Below are positions 34,018 to 44,931 of a stretch of DNA of 58,000 nt, one piece after another. The position numbers were made by a program, and so were the translations under genes. Positions within the stretch are counted from its first letter, which is position 1, and every line of letters starts with the position of its first letter. A model generated the notes under the pieces. The model made no database searches and was not told the origin of the DNA. It saw nothing but the letters and a program-made list of their open reading frames with translations. The stretch spans positions 22,190,577 through 22,248,576 of the forward strand of contig CM043946.1 of the NCBI GenBank assembly GCA_014529385.2, written 5' to 3'. This DNA comes from Adiantum capillus-veneris. Taxonomy: Eukaryota; Streptophyta; Polypodiopsida; Polypodiales; Pteridaceae.

Positions 34018-35552
34018 CTTCCACGCTCCTCAGCTGTTCTCGAACTCTCAGGCCTATTGTTGTCCTTGTCGTTCTGTTCTTTCTGTACCTTTTTAGGGCC
34101 CTTCGTGGAGATATGTCCAGTTTCCCCGCATCCAAAGCACTTCCTCTCCTTTATGTAGCGAGCCCTCTCTTGAGGAGTGAGTTTGGGTCGTGCATCTTTC
34201 TTTTCTGGGTTGCTCTTCCTCTTTCTACTTTCATTTGTCGAAGTCTATTCGGCTCTTTGCGTCATGATCTCATCTATGGGGTAGGTCAAACGGCCAGAGT
34301 GAATGGCAAAACCCCGTTTCGCATGACTCATCAACTCCTGAATAGAAGCTGACTTTTTTTCCAAGCAGTGATCTCGGATCTCTGTAGGAAGACCCAAGGT
34401 AAACCGCTCAATCTGTTTCTTGAACGAGATCTTCTTAAATGAAGAGGCAGGTAGAAAAGAGCTCCAAAATCTCTCGCAATAAGCGTCCACTGTATCCTTC
34501 TTGGTCATCCGAGATGGTTCCAAGCACGTCGTATGTCGCGTTCATACTCTCGACTCAGCCAAGAAGAAATAAAAAGCCTCTTGAATTTCAGCCATTTAAC
34601 TGGCACTGTCTTGTTTAATAGAAGCATGGGCCACCAAGTTTGAGCATTCCCCTTAAAGTACGAGGCAGCTCTTTGAATCTTAGAGTGCTCTGAGTAACGT
34701 CCTCCACACAAAAGCGAAGTCAAACTGTTGTACAAAAGACAAAGCCTTCAAAGCAGCTCTATAACCAAAAAATGTGTCAAATTTAATTGACTGTCCACCT
34801 TTCTTAAACTCTCGGAATTTCTTGCTTTTGTCTTCCAGAAAGTCATAGTGGTTGGCTTGTAAAAATTCTTCTTCTTTGCATAAAAGCTGCTGTAATCAGA
34901 GTCCGAACTAGATGAGTCCTCTGTAGAACTGTCAACCATGGGGCAAGATTTAGACTTCTTTGCCTTTTTCTTGCCCTTTCCGAAGCGTTTCTTTTTGCTT
35001 CGCTTTTTGCCTTTTCTGTCTTCTTCCCTCAAGTCAGATGATCTAGAAGAACTGTCAGAAGAAGAAGAAGAAGAAGAAGAAGAACTGGGTACTCCGTCAA
35101 ATCGAACACGCTTCTTTTGATTTCTTGCCTTTTCAAATGTAGACTGACGACCCAAATAACCCGGGAAGTCAGCGCCTTTCTTCTGCTTTTTGTCGTGCTT
35201 TTTATCTTTGTTCTGTGCGTCAAAAAGCTGAGCAATTCGTGCATCAACCACCTCTTCTAGTTCTTTCTCTGTATACTTCCTGGGAGTAGGAGGTTTCTTG
35301 AGAGCGGCTTTGCGGGATGGTTTTGTGGTCTTCTGCCATTGCGTGTGCACTTCATCGAAAGAAGTCTGGCCCATATATTTTGCAAATTTCGGGTCCTCCG
35401 CAAATTAAGCATCATCTTTGTTGCATCACCGATCAATTGTCGACGCTTCATCTCTCGACGCTCCGCCTGAGTAGGCCGAGGCGGGCCGCACTCCTTGCGT
35501 GAATCTTCGTTGTGATCCCTTCCTGCATCTCCAGATGCAGAGGGAGTCGACT
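34018..35552 (-). pseudogene. Gypsy element A Gag
   Basis: From 35552: TPSASGDAGRDHNEDSRKE, a Lys-rich region, a polyserine stretch (35045-35090, GAA/TCT repeats), then the gag core in shifted frames (AASYFKGNAQTWWPMLLL, KRLFISSWLSREYERDIRRAW, YCERFWSSFLPASSF, IERFTLGLPTEIRDHC). A CCHC-like knuckle CFGCGETGHISTKG lies at about 34098-34139; its last Cys is Gly (GGC for TGC). At least three frame breaks occur. The first codons (MALGKDQ) lie across the class-1 insertion at 40709-40731. Confidence 0.85.
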
Positions 35553-36736
35553 TGTAAGGTGCAAAGGAAGTGGCTGTTGAACTTTGCTCAAGGTTCCTTA
35601 TACTTACGGAAGGGAGAGCCTTCCGTTCCTTTAGTTAGAGAGTGCAATGGACACAAACAAAGTGAATAGACACTGTGAATGAAGGTGCTGAGACTGAGAG
35701 ATAGAGAGAGAAGAGAATACGACACCAGGAAGAGGTCAAAACTCCTCCAAGGGCCCCACTCTTGATGGCGAGAGCGGTCTATGCTATTGATTGCACAATC
35801 TAGTACAAGATGCTAATGCAAAACTAAGTGATGCTATGTTGAGGCCGATGGTGGTGCCGACGATGACGAGACTAGGACTGAAAACTGAATGCTTGCGAAT
35901 CTGCAACTGTCGATGATGACGGGGCTGATCTGCTACTGTTCATGCTACTGGAAACGCTGATGTCATGCTGCTGAAAACGCTCGTCATGCTGTCTAAGAAC
36001 GCTAAATCTGCTAGGCTTCAATCGCTGAATTTACCTGTGCAAAAATGCTGGTGATAAGGCTGGAAAACGCCAGGACTATGGGCTGAATTTGCTGCGATAG
36101 CAGGGCTAAAAACGCTGGCCTGGCTGATTCTGCAAGTGATGAAAACGTTGGCCTGATGTGAGGGGAAACGCCAAGTCTTCAAGGCTGAAATCGCCAGGCT
36201 GAGAGGCTTAAAATGCTGAAAAACGCCAGGTGATCTTTGGTGAAAATGCTGGCTTTTCTGTGGTCTAGGTTCTTGTTGAGAAGATGCTCCAGAGGCCTGC
36301 TGCATAGGGTGCCTGTGCTTTTCTGTGGTCTAGGTTCTTGTTGAGAAGATGCTCCAGAGGCCTGCTGCATGGGGTGCCTGTGCTCTCCTTCCTGCTTCTG
36401 CCTGAAATGCCTAGCACTAGGTTTGCTTATATATTATCTTTGCAAAATTGCCCTACCTAGTTCCCAACAAAAGTTACTTAATAAATAAGTGAAAAATGTC
36501 AAAAATAGGAAAAATAGGTTTAATGCACTGGAAAATTCTCCCGATGGATTCTGATAAAAATGTTGTGTGCAACCGGAGGATATGCATCTAATCTAAGTGT
36601 CTGGACATGCATGGTCTGCGAACAGACTCACAACAGTGCCAGATCACTTCCTATTCAAGACTGACTTGACTGAATTGAACCCCGGTCATGCTGTAGCTTG
36701 TCCACAGACACATAGGGTTGGATGTGTCATGTGACA
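35553..36736 (-). mobile_element. Class-1 LTR a (3' LTR of element U7)
   Basis: Plus-strand start TGTAAGGTGC and end CATGTGACA, adjacent to a polypurine tract at 36737. It carries about a dozen AAAACGC(T/C) motifs and a 64-bp direct duplication near 36250-36370 (TTCTGTGGTCTAGGTTCTTG twice). With LTR b it bounds one complete class-1 element inserted in element A's gag. Confidence 0.85.
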
Positions 36737-36749
36737 TCCCCTTCTTTTC
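36737..36749 (-). other. Polypurine tract of element U7
   Basis: Minus strand GAAAAGAAGGGGA directly precedes the LTR start TGTCACATGAC. The same tract (GAAAAGGAGGGGA) is found at 46912, 55065 and 56522. Confidence 0.8.
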
Positions 36750-38796
36750 AAAGTGAGGTATTGGTACCGAACTGTATGTATGGCGTCAAGGGAGATCGCC
36801 AACAGCGTCTGGAATCCTGGAAAGGATTCTTCGCCAGTCCACTCTGATATGTGGGTCATGCGATACTTGAACTTTATAAAGGTCTGCAACGCTTGCTTCT
36901 TGGGGCCGCGCCGAAAGCGACACAAAGTCATTTGTGGCTCCTTCAATGCTTCATCTTTGTCCATAGTCATGCGTCTAACTTCTTCAAGAATCTCTAAGGC
37001 TGAAAATTCTTGAAACCACTTCCAACACAAAAACACGAACATACCCATTCCACGTAAAGTGACTAGAAAAATACTATTCCTTCGGAAAAACTGTGCATGC
37101 AATGCAAATGAACAAAGTGACGGAGTGCCGAACCGTTCATCAAACACACGCAAACAATGGAGTTGAATCTCGACTTTTTGATCTGAATCAATCAACTGTA
37201 GCAAATCACAATGGAAATGCCGCTGCTTGATGCTCAATTTTTCTTGTGCTCTTTCGGATACTGTGTCATGCCAAGGAAGAGACATGGAATGTGAATTCCT
37301 TGAATGCAAACATTTCATCTTTTCATGAGTAATCCGTACACATCCGTGCTCATTCATGAGTGAATCGTGCTCAACGTACAATATGTCATGCCTAGGAAAA
37401 GGGATCACATAAGGATGGTGACTAAATTACAGGAAAGTATCACGAATGCAACACTCGAACAATGCGTGCTAACTAATCATACGAACACAGAATACTTCCT
37501 GTGGGGGGTCTCTGGACCTAGGCTCGAGAGCCAAGATTTGTTCGTCGTATTGGATCGAATCTGCAATGAGGTTAGCTTCACGAGAGAAAGTATCAACTAA
37601 CAAATCATCCTTGTGAACAATCACATCATCTTTATGCAAATCATCATACTTGTGAGAAATCACATCTTGATCATGCAAAGCATTATGCTTCTCATTGTCA
37701 TACAATTCTTCATGCTTATCCTTATCATCCAAACCATCATGCTCATCATTATCATTCAAATCATTATGCTTATCATCATGCAAATCTTGTGTGTCATGCT
37801 TTGGAGAAGACGAGACTGAAAGAGTCTCCTTCTCCTGAATCTCTTGCATTTGTGCGTGCACTTGGAGAAAAGAGTCGCAACAACTCTTGCATGTGTCGGT
37901 CGTTCATTGCTTGTCTTGCTTTGTTCTCGCGATCAAATGCTGCTTGTCTTTTATTGTTCTCGTGATCAAATTCTGCTTCTCTTGCTTTGTTCTCGCGATC
38001 CAAGTTTGCTTCTCGTGCTTTGGCTTCCAAGCGTGCTTGCTCGTGCTCACACTCTATGGATGCCATTCTTTCTTTCGTGTTCACGCTCTATTTTATGCTT
38101 TTCTTTCTGCAGCCTCCAAGCGTGCTTGCTCACGCTCACGCTCAAAGTTGGCCATTCTTTTTGCTTTTCTTGCTTCTCATTCTAACTTCCTTTCCATAAA
38201 CAACTGCTTCAACTCCTCCATAGGAGTTAGTGCAATCCTTGGCGTAGATGGGGAAGGGGGAGGGTCAGAAAAACCTCCTAGTGGGGAAAATGCTTCTTCG
38301 CCTCTCTCATGCTCATCACCTCCAAGCGAAGTATCCATTCCACTTTGAGTGATGACCATCCACTGAAGTCGTGGGTTCTTGTGGTCTTGGGTTCTTAAGT
38401 TCACAAGGAACTTGGGTTCTTGGGGTTCTTGAGTTCTTGAAGTTCTTCTATCGCTTGCAATTTGTGTTAGAGAAGGATCTTCTCTTCATCCGAGTTCTGC
38501 TCTTTTCTGCGGGCGCACCCCTTGGCAGCCTTGCGCTCACACCAAGGTTGCTTTTTCCCACCTCACATCGAGTGGGCGGCCGCTAAGTGCACGGTCCGCT
38601 CTCAATTAGTGAAAAGAGGCACAACGGGAGGCTGGACAAGCCCTTCTTTCTTGGGTTTCCTGTCACTCTTCAAAAACACGATTAGGAATCGACACGCCCA
38701 AGAGGTCTTGGGTTATGGGCGACCACGACAAGCAAAGAAAGAAACTTTATGTAGTTCTTGTGGTTCTTTCCTTGAGTGATACGGAACACTACCAAA
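36750..38796 (-). pseudogene. Class-1 element U7 internal region (gag-like N-term, His/Asp repeat, 3' ORF)
   Basis: Read from 38404: an N-terminal part (SGMDTSLGGDEHERGEEAFS, SDPPPSPSTPRI) and a charged coiled-coil-like stretch (EARLEAKAREANLDRENKA type), then a His/Asp repeat (37600-37800). A 3' ORF (36686-37408) contains IPFPRHDILYVEHDSLMNEHG, SMSLPWHDTVSERAQ, FRRGPKKQALQTFIKFKY and SFPGFQTLLAISLDAI. The VKFKY-like segment might be a worn chromodomain, but that is speculative. Several stops and frame breaks separate the pieces. There is no RT, RNase H or integrase core, so it is a non-autonomous element or deletion derivative. Confidence 0.65.
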
Positions 38797-38808
38797 GCTC
38801 TGATACCA
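38797..38808 (-). other. Primer-binding site of element U7
   Basis: GCTCTGATACCA on the plus strand, i.e. TGGTATCAGAGC on the minus strand, one base from the LTR b boundary at 38810. Complementary to plant initiator tRNA-Met. Confidence 0.9.
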
Positions 38809-39793
38809 ATGTAAGGTGGAGCAGAAGTGAATGTTGAACTTAGCTCAAGATGAGTGCTCCGAATTGTGCTCAAGGTTCCTTTTACTTACGGAAGGGAGAG
38901 CCTTCTATTCCTTTAGTGAGAGAGTGCAATGGACACAAACAAAGTGAATAGACACTATGAATGAAGGTGCTGAGACTGAGAGATACAGAGAGAAGAGAAT
39001 ACGAAACCAGGAAGTTGTCAAACCCTCCTCCAAGGGCCCCACTCTCGATGGCGAGAGCGGTCTATGCTAGTGATTGCACAATCTAGTACAAGACGCTGAT
39101 GCAAAACTAAGTGATGCTATGTTGAGGCCGACGGTGGTGCCGACAATGACGAGACTAGGGCTGAAAACCGAATGCTTGGGAATGCTTGCGAATCTGCAAC
39201 TATCGACGATGACGGGGCTGATCTGCTACTGTTCATGCTATTGGAAACGCTGATGACATGTTGCTGAAAACGCTGACGTCGTGCTGTCTAAGAACGCTTA
39301 ATCTGCTAGGCTTCAATTGCTGAATTTGCATGTGCAAAAACGCTGGTGATAAGGCTGGAAAACGCCAATTCTATGGGCTGAATTCGCTGCAATAGCAGGG
39401 CTGAAAACGCTGGCCTAGCTGAGTCTGCAAGTGATGAAAACGCTGGCCTGATGTGAATGGAAACTCCAAGTCTTCAAGGCTGAAATCGCCAGGCTGAGGG
39501 GCTGAAAATGCTGAAAAACGCCAGCTGATCTTTGGTGAAAACGTTGGCTTTTCTGTGGTCTAGGTTCTTGTTGAGAAGATGCTCCAGAGGGCCTGCTGCA
39601 TGGGGTGTCTGTGCTCTCCCTACCTAGTTCCCAACAGAAGTCACTTAATAAATAAGTGGAAAAGTGTCAAAAATAGGGAAAATAGGTTTAATGCATTGGA
39701 AAATTCCCCTGATGGATTCTGATGGAAATGTTGTGTGCAATTGGAGGATATGCATCTAATCTAAGTGTCTGGACATGCACGGTCTGCGAATAG

Positions 39794-40456
39794 TGTTAAG
39801 TATGGAGCCTGATTTACCCTTGTAATTTTCTGTGGTAAAAGCGCACATTTATAAGGTCCCCATTATGAGGAGAAGCCATCGTGCGTGAAGGAAAATCACT
39901 CACCAGAAACCAAAATTTTCACGGACAAGAATCAGGGGCAACTTTAAAGGCTCGCCCCCAAGACTTTTTTTTCGCCGGAATATTATGGCCGGACGGCGGC
40001 CGGAAAGTGGTCGAAAAACAACCGGTCGGTTGGCCGGTGGTCGGTATTCAATGGCCGATGGCCGGTGGTCGGAAGTCAATGGCCGGTGGCCGATGGCCGA
40101 ATTCAATGGCCGGTAGCCGAATTCAAAAGCGGACTTGTCTTCTCAAGGGCGGCCACACATGGGCGGATTGGAGGGTCCAATTTGGACTTATTCGCACAAG
40201 GGAGGCTACACATGGCTGTCTCTCATAAGAGAGGGCAGCCCTTTTGGCCTATAAAAGGAGGCCATTTCTACACACATTTCATAGTGTGAAGTTGATGCAA
40301 CAAGGTGAGTGTGAAGTGGTGAGAGTGAAGCAAGGCGGGAGCTCCATTAAGGGTATAATCCCTTTGTAAACTACTTCTTGTTTTGAAGTACTAAAGCCAT
40401 TGAGTGGCTGCTTTCCCGTGGACGTAGCCCACATTGGGTGAACCACGTATATCGTG

Positions 40457-40503
<47 letters not shown>

Positions 40504-40592
40504 CTACTCTATAATCTCGTGTATATAAATCTGTCTCTCTCCATTAAGTAATCTACTCAATTATCTATTTAGCTACGTCTTATTTCCTAACA
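39794..40592 (+). mobile_element. Solo LTR with 5-bp target duplication
   Basis: 799 bp with termini TGTTAAG...CCTAACA (5-bp terminal inverted repeat TGTTA/TAACA), flanked by AATAG at 39789-39793 and 40593-40597. It contains a TATA box (TATAAAAG, 40250-40257), a GGCCGGTGGTCGG-type minisatellite (about 39985-40130) and a (CT)n run (about 40460-40500). No internal region is present: it was lost by LTR-LTR recombination. It belongs to a family not otherwise seen in the window. Confidence 0.95.
40250..40257 (+). promoter_or_regulatory. TATA box of the solo LTR
   Basis: TATAAAAG in the context GGCCTATAAAAGGAGG, well placed for an LTR promoter directed to the right. Confidence 0.65.
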
Positions 40593-40708
40593 AATAGACT
40601 CACAAAAGTGCCAGATCACTTCCTATTCTGGACTGACATGACTGAACTGAACCCTAGTCATGATGTAGCTTGTCCACGGACACATATGGTTGGATGTGTC
40701 ACATGACA

Positions 40709-40782
40709 TGATTGATCTTTGCCTAAAGCCATAGGTGCCGCGTAAAAAGGATTGGATTTCCCTTAGGAGAGAAATCGGCCGC
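40709..40782 (-). pseudogene. Gypsy element A leader and Gag start codon
   Basis: On the minus strand the leader after the PBS runs to ATG GCT TTA GGC (M-A-L-G-K-D-Q) at about 40731 and is cut by the class-1 element at 40708. Joining to 35552 across the element gives a continuous frame into TPSASGDAG, so this is the true N-terminus of A's Gag. Confidence 0.75.
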
Positions 40783-40794
40783 GCTCTGATACCA
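40783..40794 (-). other. Primer-binding site of element A
   Basis: GCTCTGATACCA (plus strand) one base from the LTR boundary CTGTTACA at 40796. Initiator tRNA-Met type. Confidence 0.9.
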
Positions 40795-40795
40795 C

Positions 40796-41346
40796 TGTAA
40801 CAGACTTGGACGCTCCAAGTCGAGAATCTACCGCGACACCACAAATAATCACTTCAAAATAGTTCACAATTCACAATCGATTCGACACTGGCCCGGCGGA
40901 GTTCCGTGCCTTGAGATATTGGCCCCAAAGACTGGCGCCCCTTTCGGTATTTCTTTTTGTATTAATCTATGTTCAAAGTACAAGAGTGCAGGCAGGCACT
41001 CACACTCAGACTCTGCGTTCAGATGTTCTGAGTTGTGAGTGGCCTACCCACATATTTAAAGAGTTTACAAGGGATTCTAAAAGCAGAGCCCAAAGACTGA
41101 AAATGAAAAGCCCTCATAAAATAAAGCAAAGGCTCTTCCTCTCTCTTGCTTGTAAAATAAAGCAAGTTCCAAAAGCTCAGCTGCGTAGACAAAAGCAAGC
41201 CAAAAATTGCCGTCGCTTTTTCTTTTGCCGCAAAACGCGGAAGTCAGTACAGCGTGCCATGTGTCAGATTTTCCGTGAATTCCGGAATTGCCGTATATGT
41301 CAGCTTTTCAGGTCATTTCCATTTCAGTCTGCTTTTCCCCGCTAGG
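40796..41346 (-). mobile_element. Element A 5' LTR (type-2), truncated
   Basis: Plus-strand start TGTAACAGACTTGG. It shares GGCGCCCCTTTCGGTATTTC with the LTR fragments at 18420-18450 and (as complement) 50395-50420, hence 'type-2'. It breaks off near 41346, where an AAAACGCT-rich class-1 LTR fragment begins. Confidence 0.75.
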
Positions 41347-41530
41347 TGATCTGCAAGTTGCAAAAAACACTAGAGCTATTGCTGCAAAAACGCTATGCTG
41401 AACTGGTGAAAACTGCTAACGCCAGGCTAATCTACAACTGCAAACGCTGAGGCTGATCTGCATTTGATGAAAACGCTGGCTGGTCTTTGGTGGCTAAAAA
41501 CACTATGTTCTCTTGCTGGTGTTGCTGAGT
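41347..41530 (-). mobile_element. Class-1 LTR fragment (minus orientation)
   Basis: Contains GATCTGCAAGTTGC, AAAAACGCTATGCTG and GATGAAAACGCTGGCTG, typical of the middle of minus-oriented class-1 LTRs. It ends where a plus-oriented class-1 LTR starts, so two oppositely oriented LTRs abut. Confidence 0.7.
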
Positions 41531-42686
41531 TGTCACGTGACACATCCAACCCTATGTGTCCATGGACAAGCTACAGCATGATCAAGGTTCAGTCAGTCCA
41601 ATCAAGTCTAGATTTGGAAGTTATCTGGCACTTTTGTGAGTCTATTCCTAGACCGTGCATGCACATTCACTTAGTGTAGATGCATATCCTCTGGTTGCAC
41701 ACAGCATGATCATCAGTATTCCCTTCAGAATTCATCAGATTCAGTCAGGGGAATTTTCCAATGCATTTAGCCTATTTTCCCTATTTTTGGTATTTTCACT
41801 TATTATTTTTAAGTTACTTTCCAACAAAAGTAGGTAGGGCAATTTTGCTAAGTTAATATATAAGCAACCCCACGTTAGCACTTTCTGGCAGAAGAGGCAG
41901 CAGGAGCACATGCTCAACAGGCACCTTCTCAGCAGGAACCCCTAGCGTTTTTGGTCCTCATCCTCGCCGCACATCAGCCCAGCGTTTTTCAGCTTGGATC
42001 ATCGCCATCCTCTCTGGCAACCTAGCGTTTTCAAGCAACAACAGCATGTCCCCCTAGCCAGCATTGGATCGCCAGCAAGAGCTGCCATTTTCCAGCGATT
42101 ACCTCAGCGTTTTCAGCATTGCAAAAACGCAGCTTTCAGCAGTAGCAAGAACGCAAATTCAGCAGCATAAAAACGCAGCAGATCAGCGTTTTTAACAAGC
42201 CCAGATCAGCCCTAGTCGGATGCAGAAGAACCCCAATTTCAGCCCTCGGAAACACAGCCAAAACAGTCATTTTCAGCCACCGAAACAGTCCCGAAATTCA
42301 GCTGATGGAAGACCACAGATTTCAGCCCTAAAGTCGTCGTCGTCATCACCGTCGTCGTCATCGGCATAGTCCCAAGTTGGATTAGCCCATTGCATCTGCA
42401 TTGTACCACTTTGTGCAATCAAGAAGTAGACCATTCTCGCCGACGAGAGTGGGGCCTTCGGAGGAGGGTTTTACAACGTCTCTGGTGTCGTATCTCTCTT
42501 CTCTCTCTATCTCTCCGTCTCATTCACTTACACGCACAGTGTCCATTCACTTTGTTTGTGATCATAGCATTCTCTCATTAAGAACGGAAGGCTCTACCTT
42601 CCATAAGAACTAAAAGGAAGCCTTGAGCATAGTTCGGAGCACTCTTCTTGAGCAAAGCGCAAACAATCATTCCGCTGCACCTAACA
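41531..42686 (+). mobile_element. Class-1 LTR h (5' LTR, plus orientation), complete
   Basis: Starts TGTCACGTGACACATCC and ends CCGCTGCACCTAACA, 1156 bp, followed by T and a PBS. U3 has a TATA-like TATATAAG (41857-41864). The R/U5 region (about 41930-42200) is packed with AGCGTTTT/AAAACGC motifs. GAACGGAAGGCTCTACCTTCC is a short inverted repeat near 42582. This copy defines the family's sense orientation. Confidence 0.9.
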
Positions 42687-42687
42687 T

Positions 42688-42699
42688 TGGTATTAGAGC
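42688..42699 (+). other. Primer-binding site of class-1 element h
   Basis: TGGTATTAGAGC, one change (C to T) from the initiator tRNA-Met complement, placed one base after the LTR end. Confidence 0.85.
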
Positions 42700-43082
42700 T
42701 TTGGCAGTGTTCTGTATCACTCAAGGAAAGAACCACAATAATTTTTTTGCTTGTTGAGGTCGCACGAACCCAAGTTCGCTTGGGCGTGTCGATTCCTAAT
42801 CGTGTTTTGTTGAAGAGTGACAGGAATCCCAAGAAAGAAGGGCTTGTCCAGCCTCCCCTTGTGTCTCTTTTCACTCATGGAGAGCGGACCATGCACTTAG
42901 CGGCCGGCCAATCGACGTGAGGTGGGAAAAAGCAACCTTGGTGTGAGCGCAAGGCTGCCAAGGGGTGCGCCCGCCGAAAAGAGTAGAACTCGAGTGAAGA
43001 GAAGATCTTTCTCAAAGGCGATTTGCAAGCGAAAGAAAACCTCAAGAACCTCAAGATCCTCAAGAACCCAAGAACCCAAGAC
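42700..43082 (+). mobile_element. Class-1 element h leader and start of coding region
   Basis: Matches in sense the minus-strand leaders at 38490-38796, 45360-45675, 48410-48757 and 53620-53935: TCACTCAAGGAAAGAACCAC, GGAATCCCAAGAAAGAAGGG, CGGCCGGCCAATCGACGTGAG and the CCTCAAGAACC repeat. It stops at 43082, where LINE sequence begins. Confidence 0.8.
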
Positions 43083-44931
43083 CCCCTGTTAGGAGGTAGA
43101 GGTGATCGTTTCATGCTCACACGTTCGGTCAGACAGGCCTACCCTCTTGCCCCTTACCTCTTTCTGTTTTATGCTGAGGCGATGAGCAGGTTTTTGGTGT
43201 CGCAGCAGGTTGGTTTACAGGGCTTAGCACTTCCTATTCGGGGAGATGATCTATTGGACGTTGAGTTTGCTGCTGACTCAGCCTTGTACTTGGATGGCCA
43301 GGAGGCCAATCTTCACAGTTGTGAGCAGGCTCTTGAGACCTTCTGTTGTGCATCTGGCGCACTGATCAACTGGAGAAAGACAGTGGCTTTCTCGGTTGGT
43401 AGTGCTCATGTACCCGATTGGATGCAAGGGGAGGGTTTCAGGTGGATTCCCACAGGGATACACTTCGATACCTGGGCTATTAGGTTGGTTTAGACTTGTC
43501 TTCCAGGCAGCAGATTGCTCCCCTCCTCCTGTCTATCAGGAGAAAGTTGCTATATTGAAGCTCCGCATGACTTTCTTTGGCTGGCAGAGTTGTAGTGGCC
43601 AACCAGGTGTTGTTGGCTACTATGTGGTATATCACTTCTTGCTGGATCTTCTCGAGTTCTTGTATCAGCCAAGTAGAGAGGCTGATCAGGAACTTCCTTT
43701 GGTCAGGGCGTGACACTCAGACAGCCCGGCCCAAAGTGGCTTGGCAGGTCATCACTCTTCCTTGTTCACAGGGAGGGCTTCGGATTATAGACCCAGCAAG
43801 CAGAGCAAAGCCCTTCTTGGGAAGTTCATCGTCCGAGGACTTCTTCGAGGCGAGGATCCCTGGAAGGAGTTCTTGCTACAGCGGCTTCGTGCTAGGGTGC
43901 CTCAGACAGGAGGCCACTGGCAACCTTCGACCATATGGATCTTCACAGAGATGCATAGAGTTGGTTTGAGCAGGCAACTGGAGGACCGCTTTACTGTGGG
44001 TTTGCTTCGATCTTGGGAGCACTTGCGGTGAGGCCTGGAGCAGCGGCAGCCTACTTGCACGGAGGAGCGCTTGCGACAGCCCCTTGTTTGGAACCCCATG
44101 GTTAGCACTCAGAGAGGCCACCTGGTTGATAGTCAGTCTCATGTTTCCTCGGGTCCCATGGCAGCGGGTCCAGCACGCTCTTTAGGTGACTGGCTACAGT
44201 TTTCAGACTTGTCAGAGGAGCTGCAGGGCTTTCAGTTTGTAGGGCATGAGAGGGGTGCAGAGCATGTGCCAGGACATCTCATAGGCAGTACTAGCTGAGT
44301 GGCTCACACCTCTCAAGTCAACAGCGCCCAGGTGGATGGGAGCCTTCACGTGATTGGAGGTTCTCATCTCAATTTTGGGTTGTTCAGAGACTGTTCCCTC
44401 CCTGTTTTTCGAGTTACATGGTGAGTGATGCTTACAACGAGTTGCAGTAGAGGTCCCGTAGGTGGCTGAGTGCTGTTTTCAGAGGATCCGAGTGGTGGGC
44501 ATCTGTGGGAGGACTTGTGTCATCAATCCTGACCCAGCTGCTCTTGAGACTGGACATTGGAGACTGTGGGCTTAGGAGTGCTGTCCGCTGACATGAGTAC
44601 AGTGGGATCTTGGAGAGTGGCTATGGAGGGACCCTTTCTCTTCTACAGACCACCCAGGTGTCCCTTTCTTTTAGTACACTGTTCGACTGGGACGTCACAT
44701 TCTGGCAGCACAGAGAGAGGCTCGCCCTGCTGCACCACCTCATTGGCAGGAGGAGGGTCTCACAGCTGAGTTCTTGGTAGCTTTTTGGGAGAGGTTGTGG
44801 GACTCCAGACAGTCGAGATGAGTCACTTTGTTTCAGTGGCTGGTCGCACACAGAGCTACAGCAGTTGGGAGCTAGCTTGTGCACAGTGGTCTCTCGGCCG
44901 CATGCGCAGCTTGTGACCATCTTGTGGAGAG
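43083..44931 (+). pseudogene. LINE ORF2 fragment (reverse transcriptase C-terminal part)
   Basis: RT motifs: RSVRQAYPLAPYLFLFYAEA, EFAADSALYLDGQEANL (catalytic FADD changed to FAAD), ETFCCASGALINWRKT, then WYITSCWIFSSSCISQVER, NFLWSG and KVAWQVITLPCSQGGLRIID in shifted frames. A decayed C-terminal region ends in CAACDHLVESQRH, reminiscent of the plant LINE cysteine cluster. Both ends are truncated, there is no poly(A) tail, and stops and frameshifts are many. It is dead and joined at both sides to class-1 LTR element sequence of opposite orientations. Confidence 0.8.

Larger units (their letters stand above)
38810..40708 (-). mobile_element. Class-1 LTR b (5' LTR of U7), split by a solo LTR
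   Basis: Begins TGTAAGGTGGAGC beside the PBS and ends CACATGACA at 40708. A foreign LTR occupies 39794-40592; without it and its target duplication the LTR is about 1.1 kb, like its partner LTR a. Beyond 40708 the sequence returns to element A's gag start. Confidence 0.85.

Noticed and set aside
34938-35120. Plus-strand poly-Glu ORF
   Set aside because: Antisense of the polyserine stretch of element A Gag.
37613-37819. Ile/Met-rich 'membrane protein' ORFs on the plus strand (also 51382, 57463)
   Set aside because: They are antisense translations of the His/Asp minisatellite.
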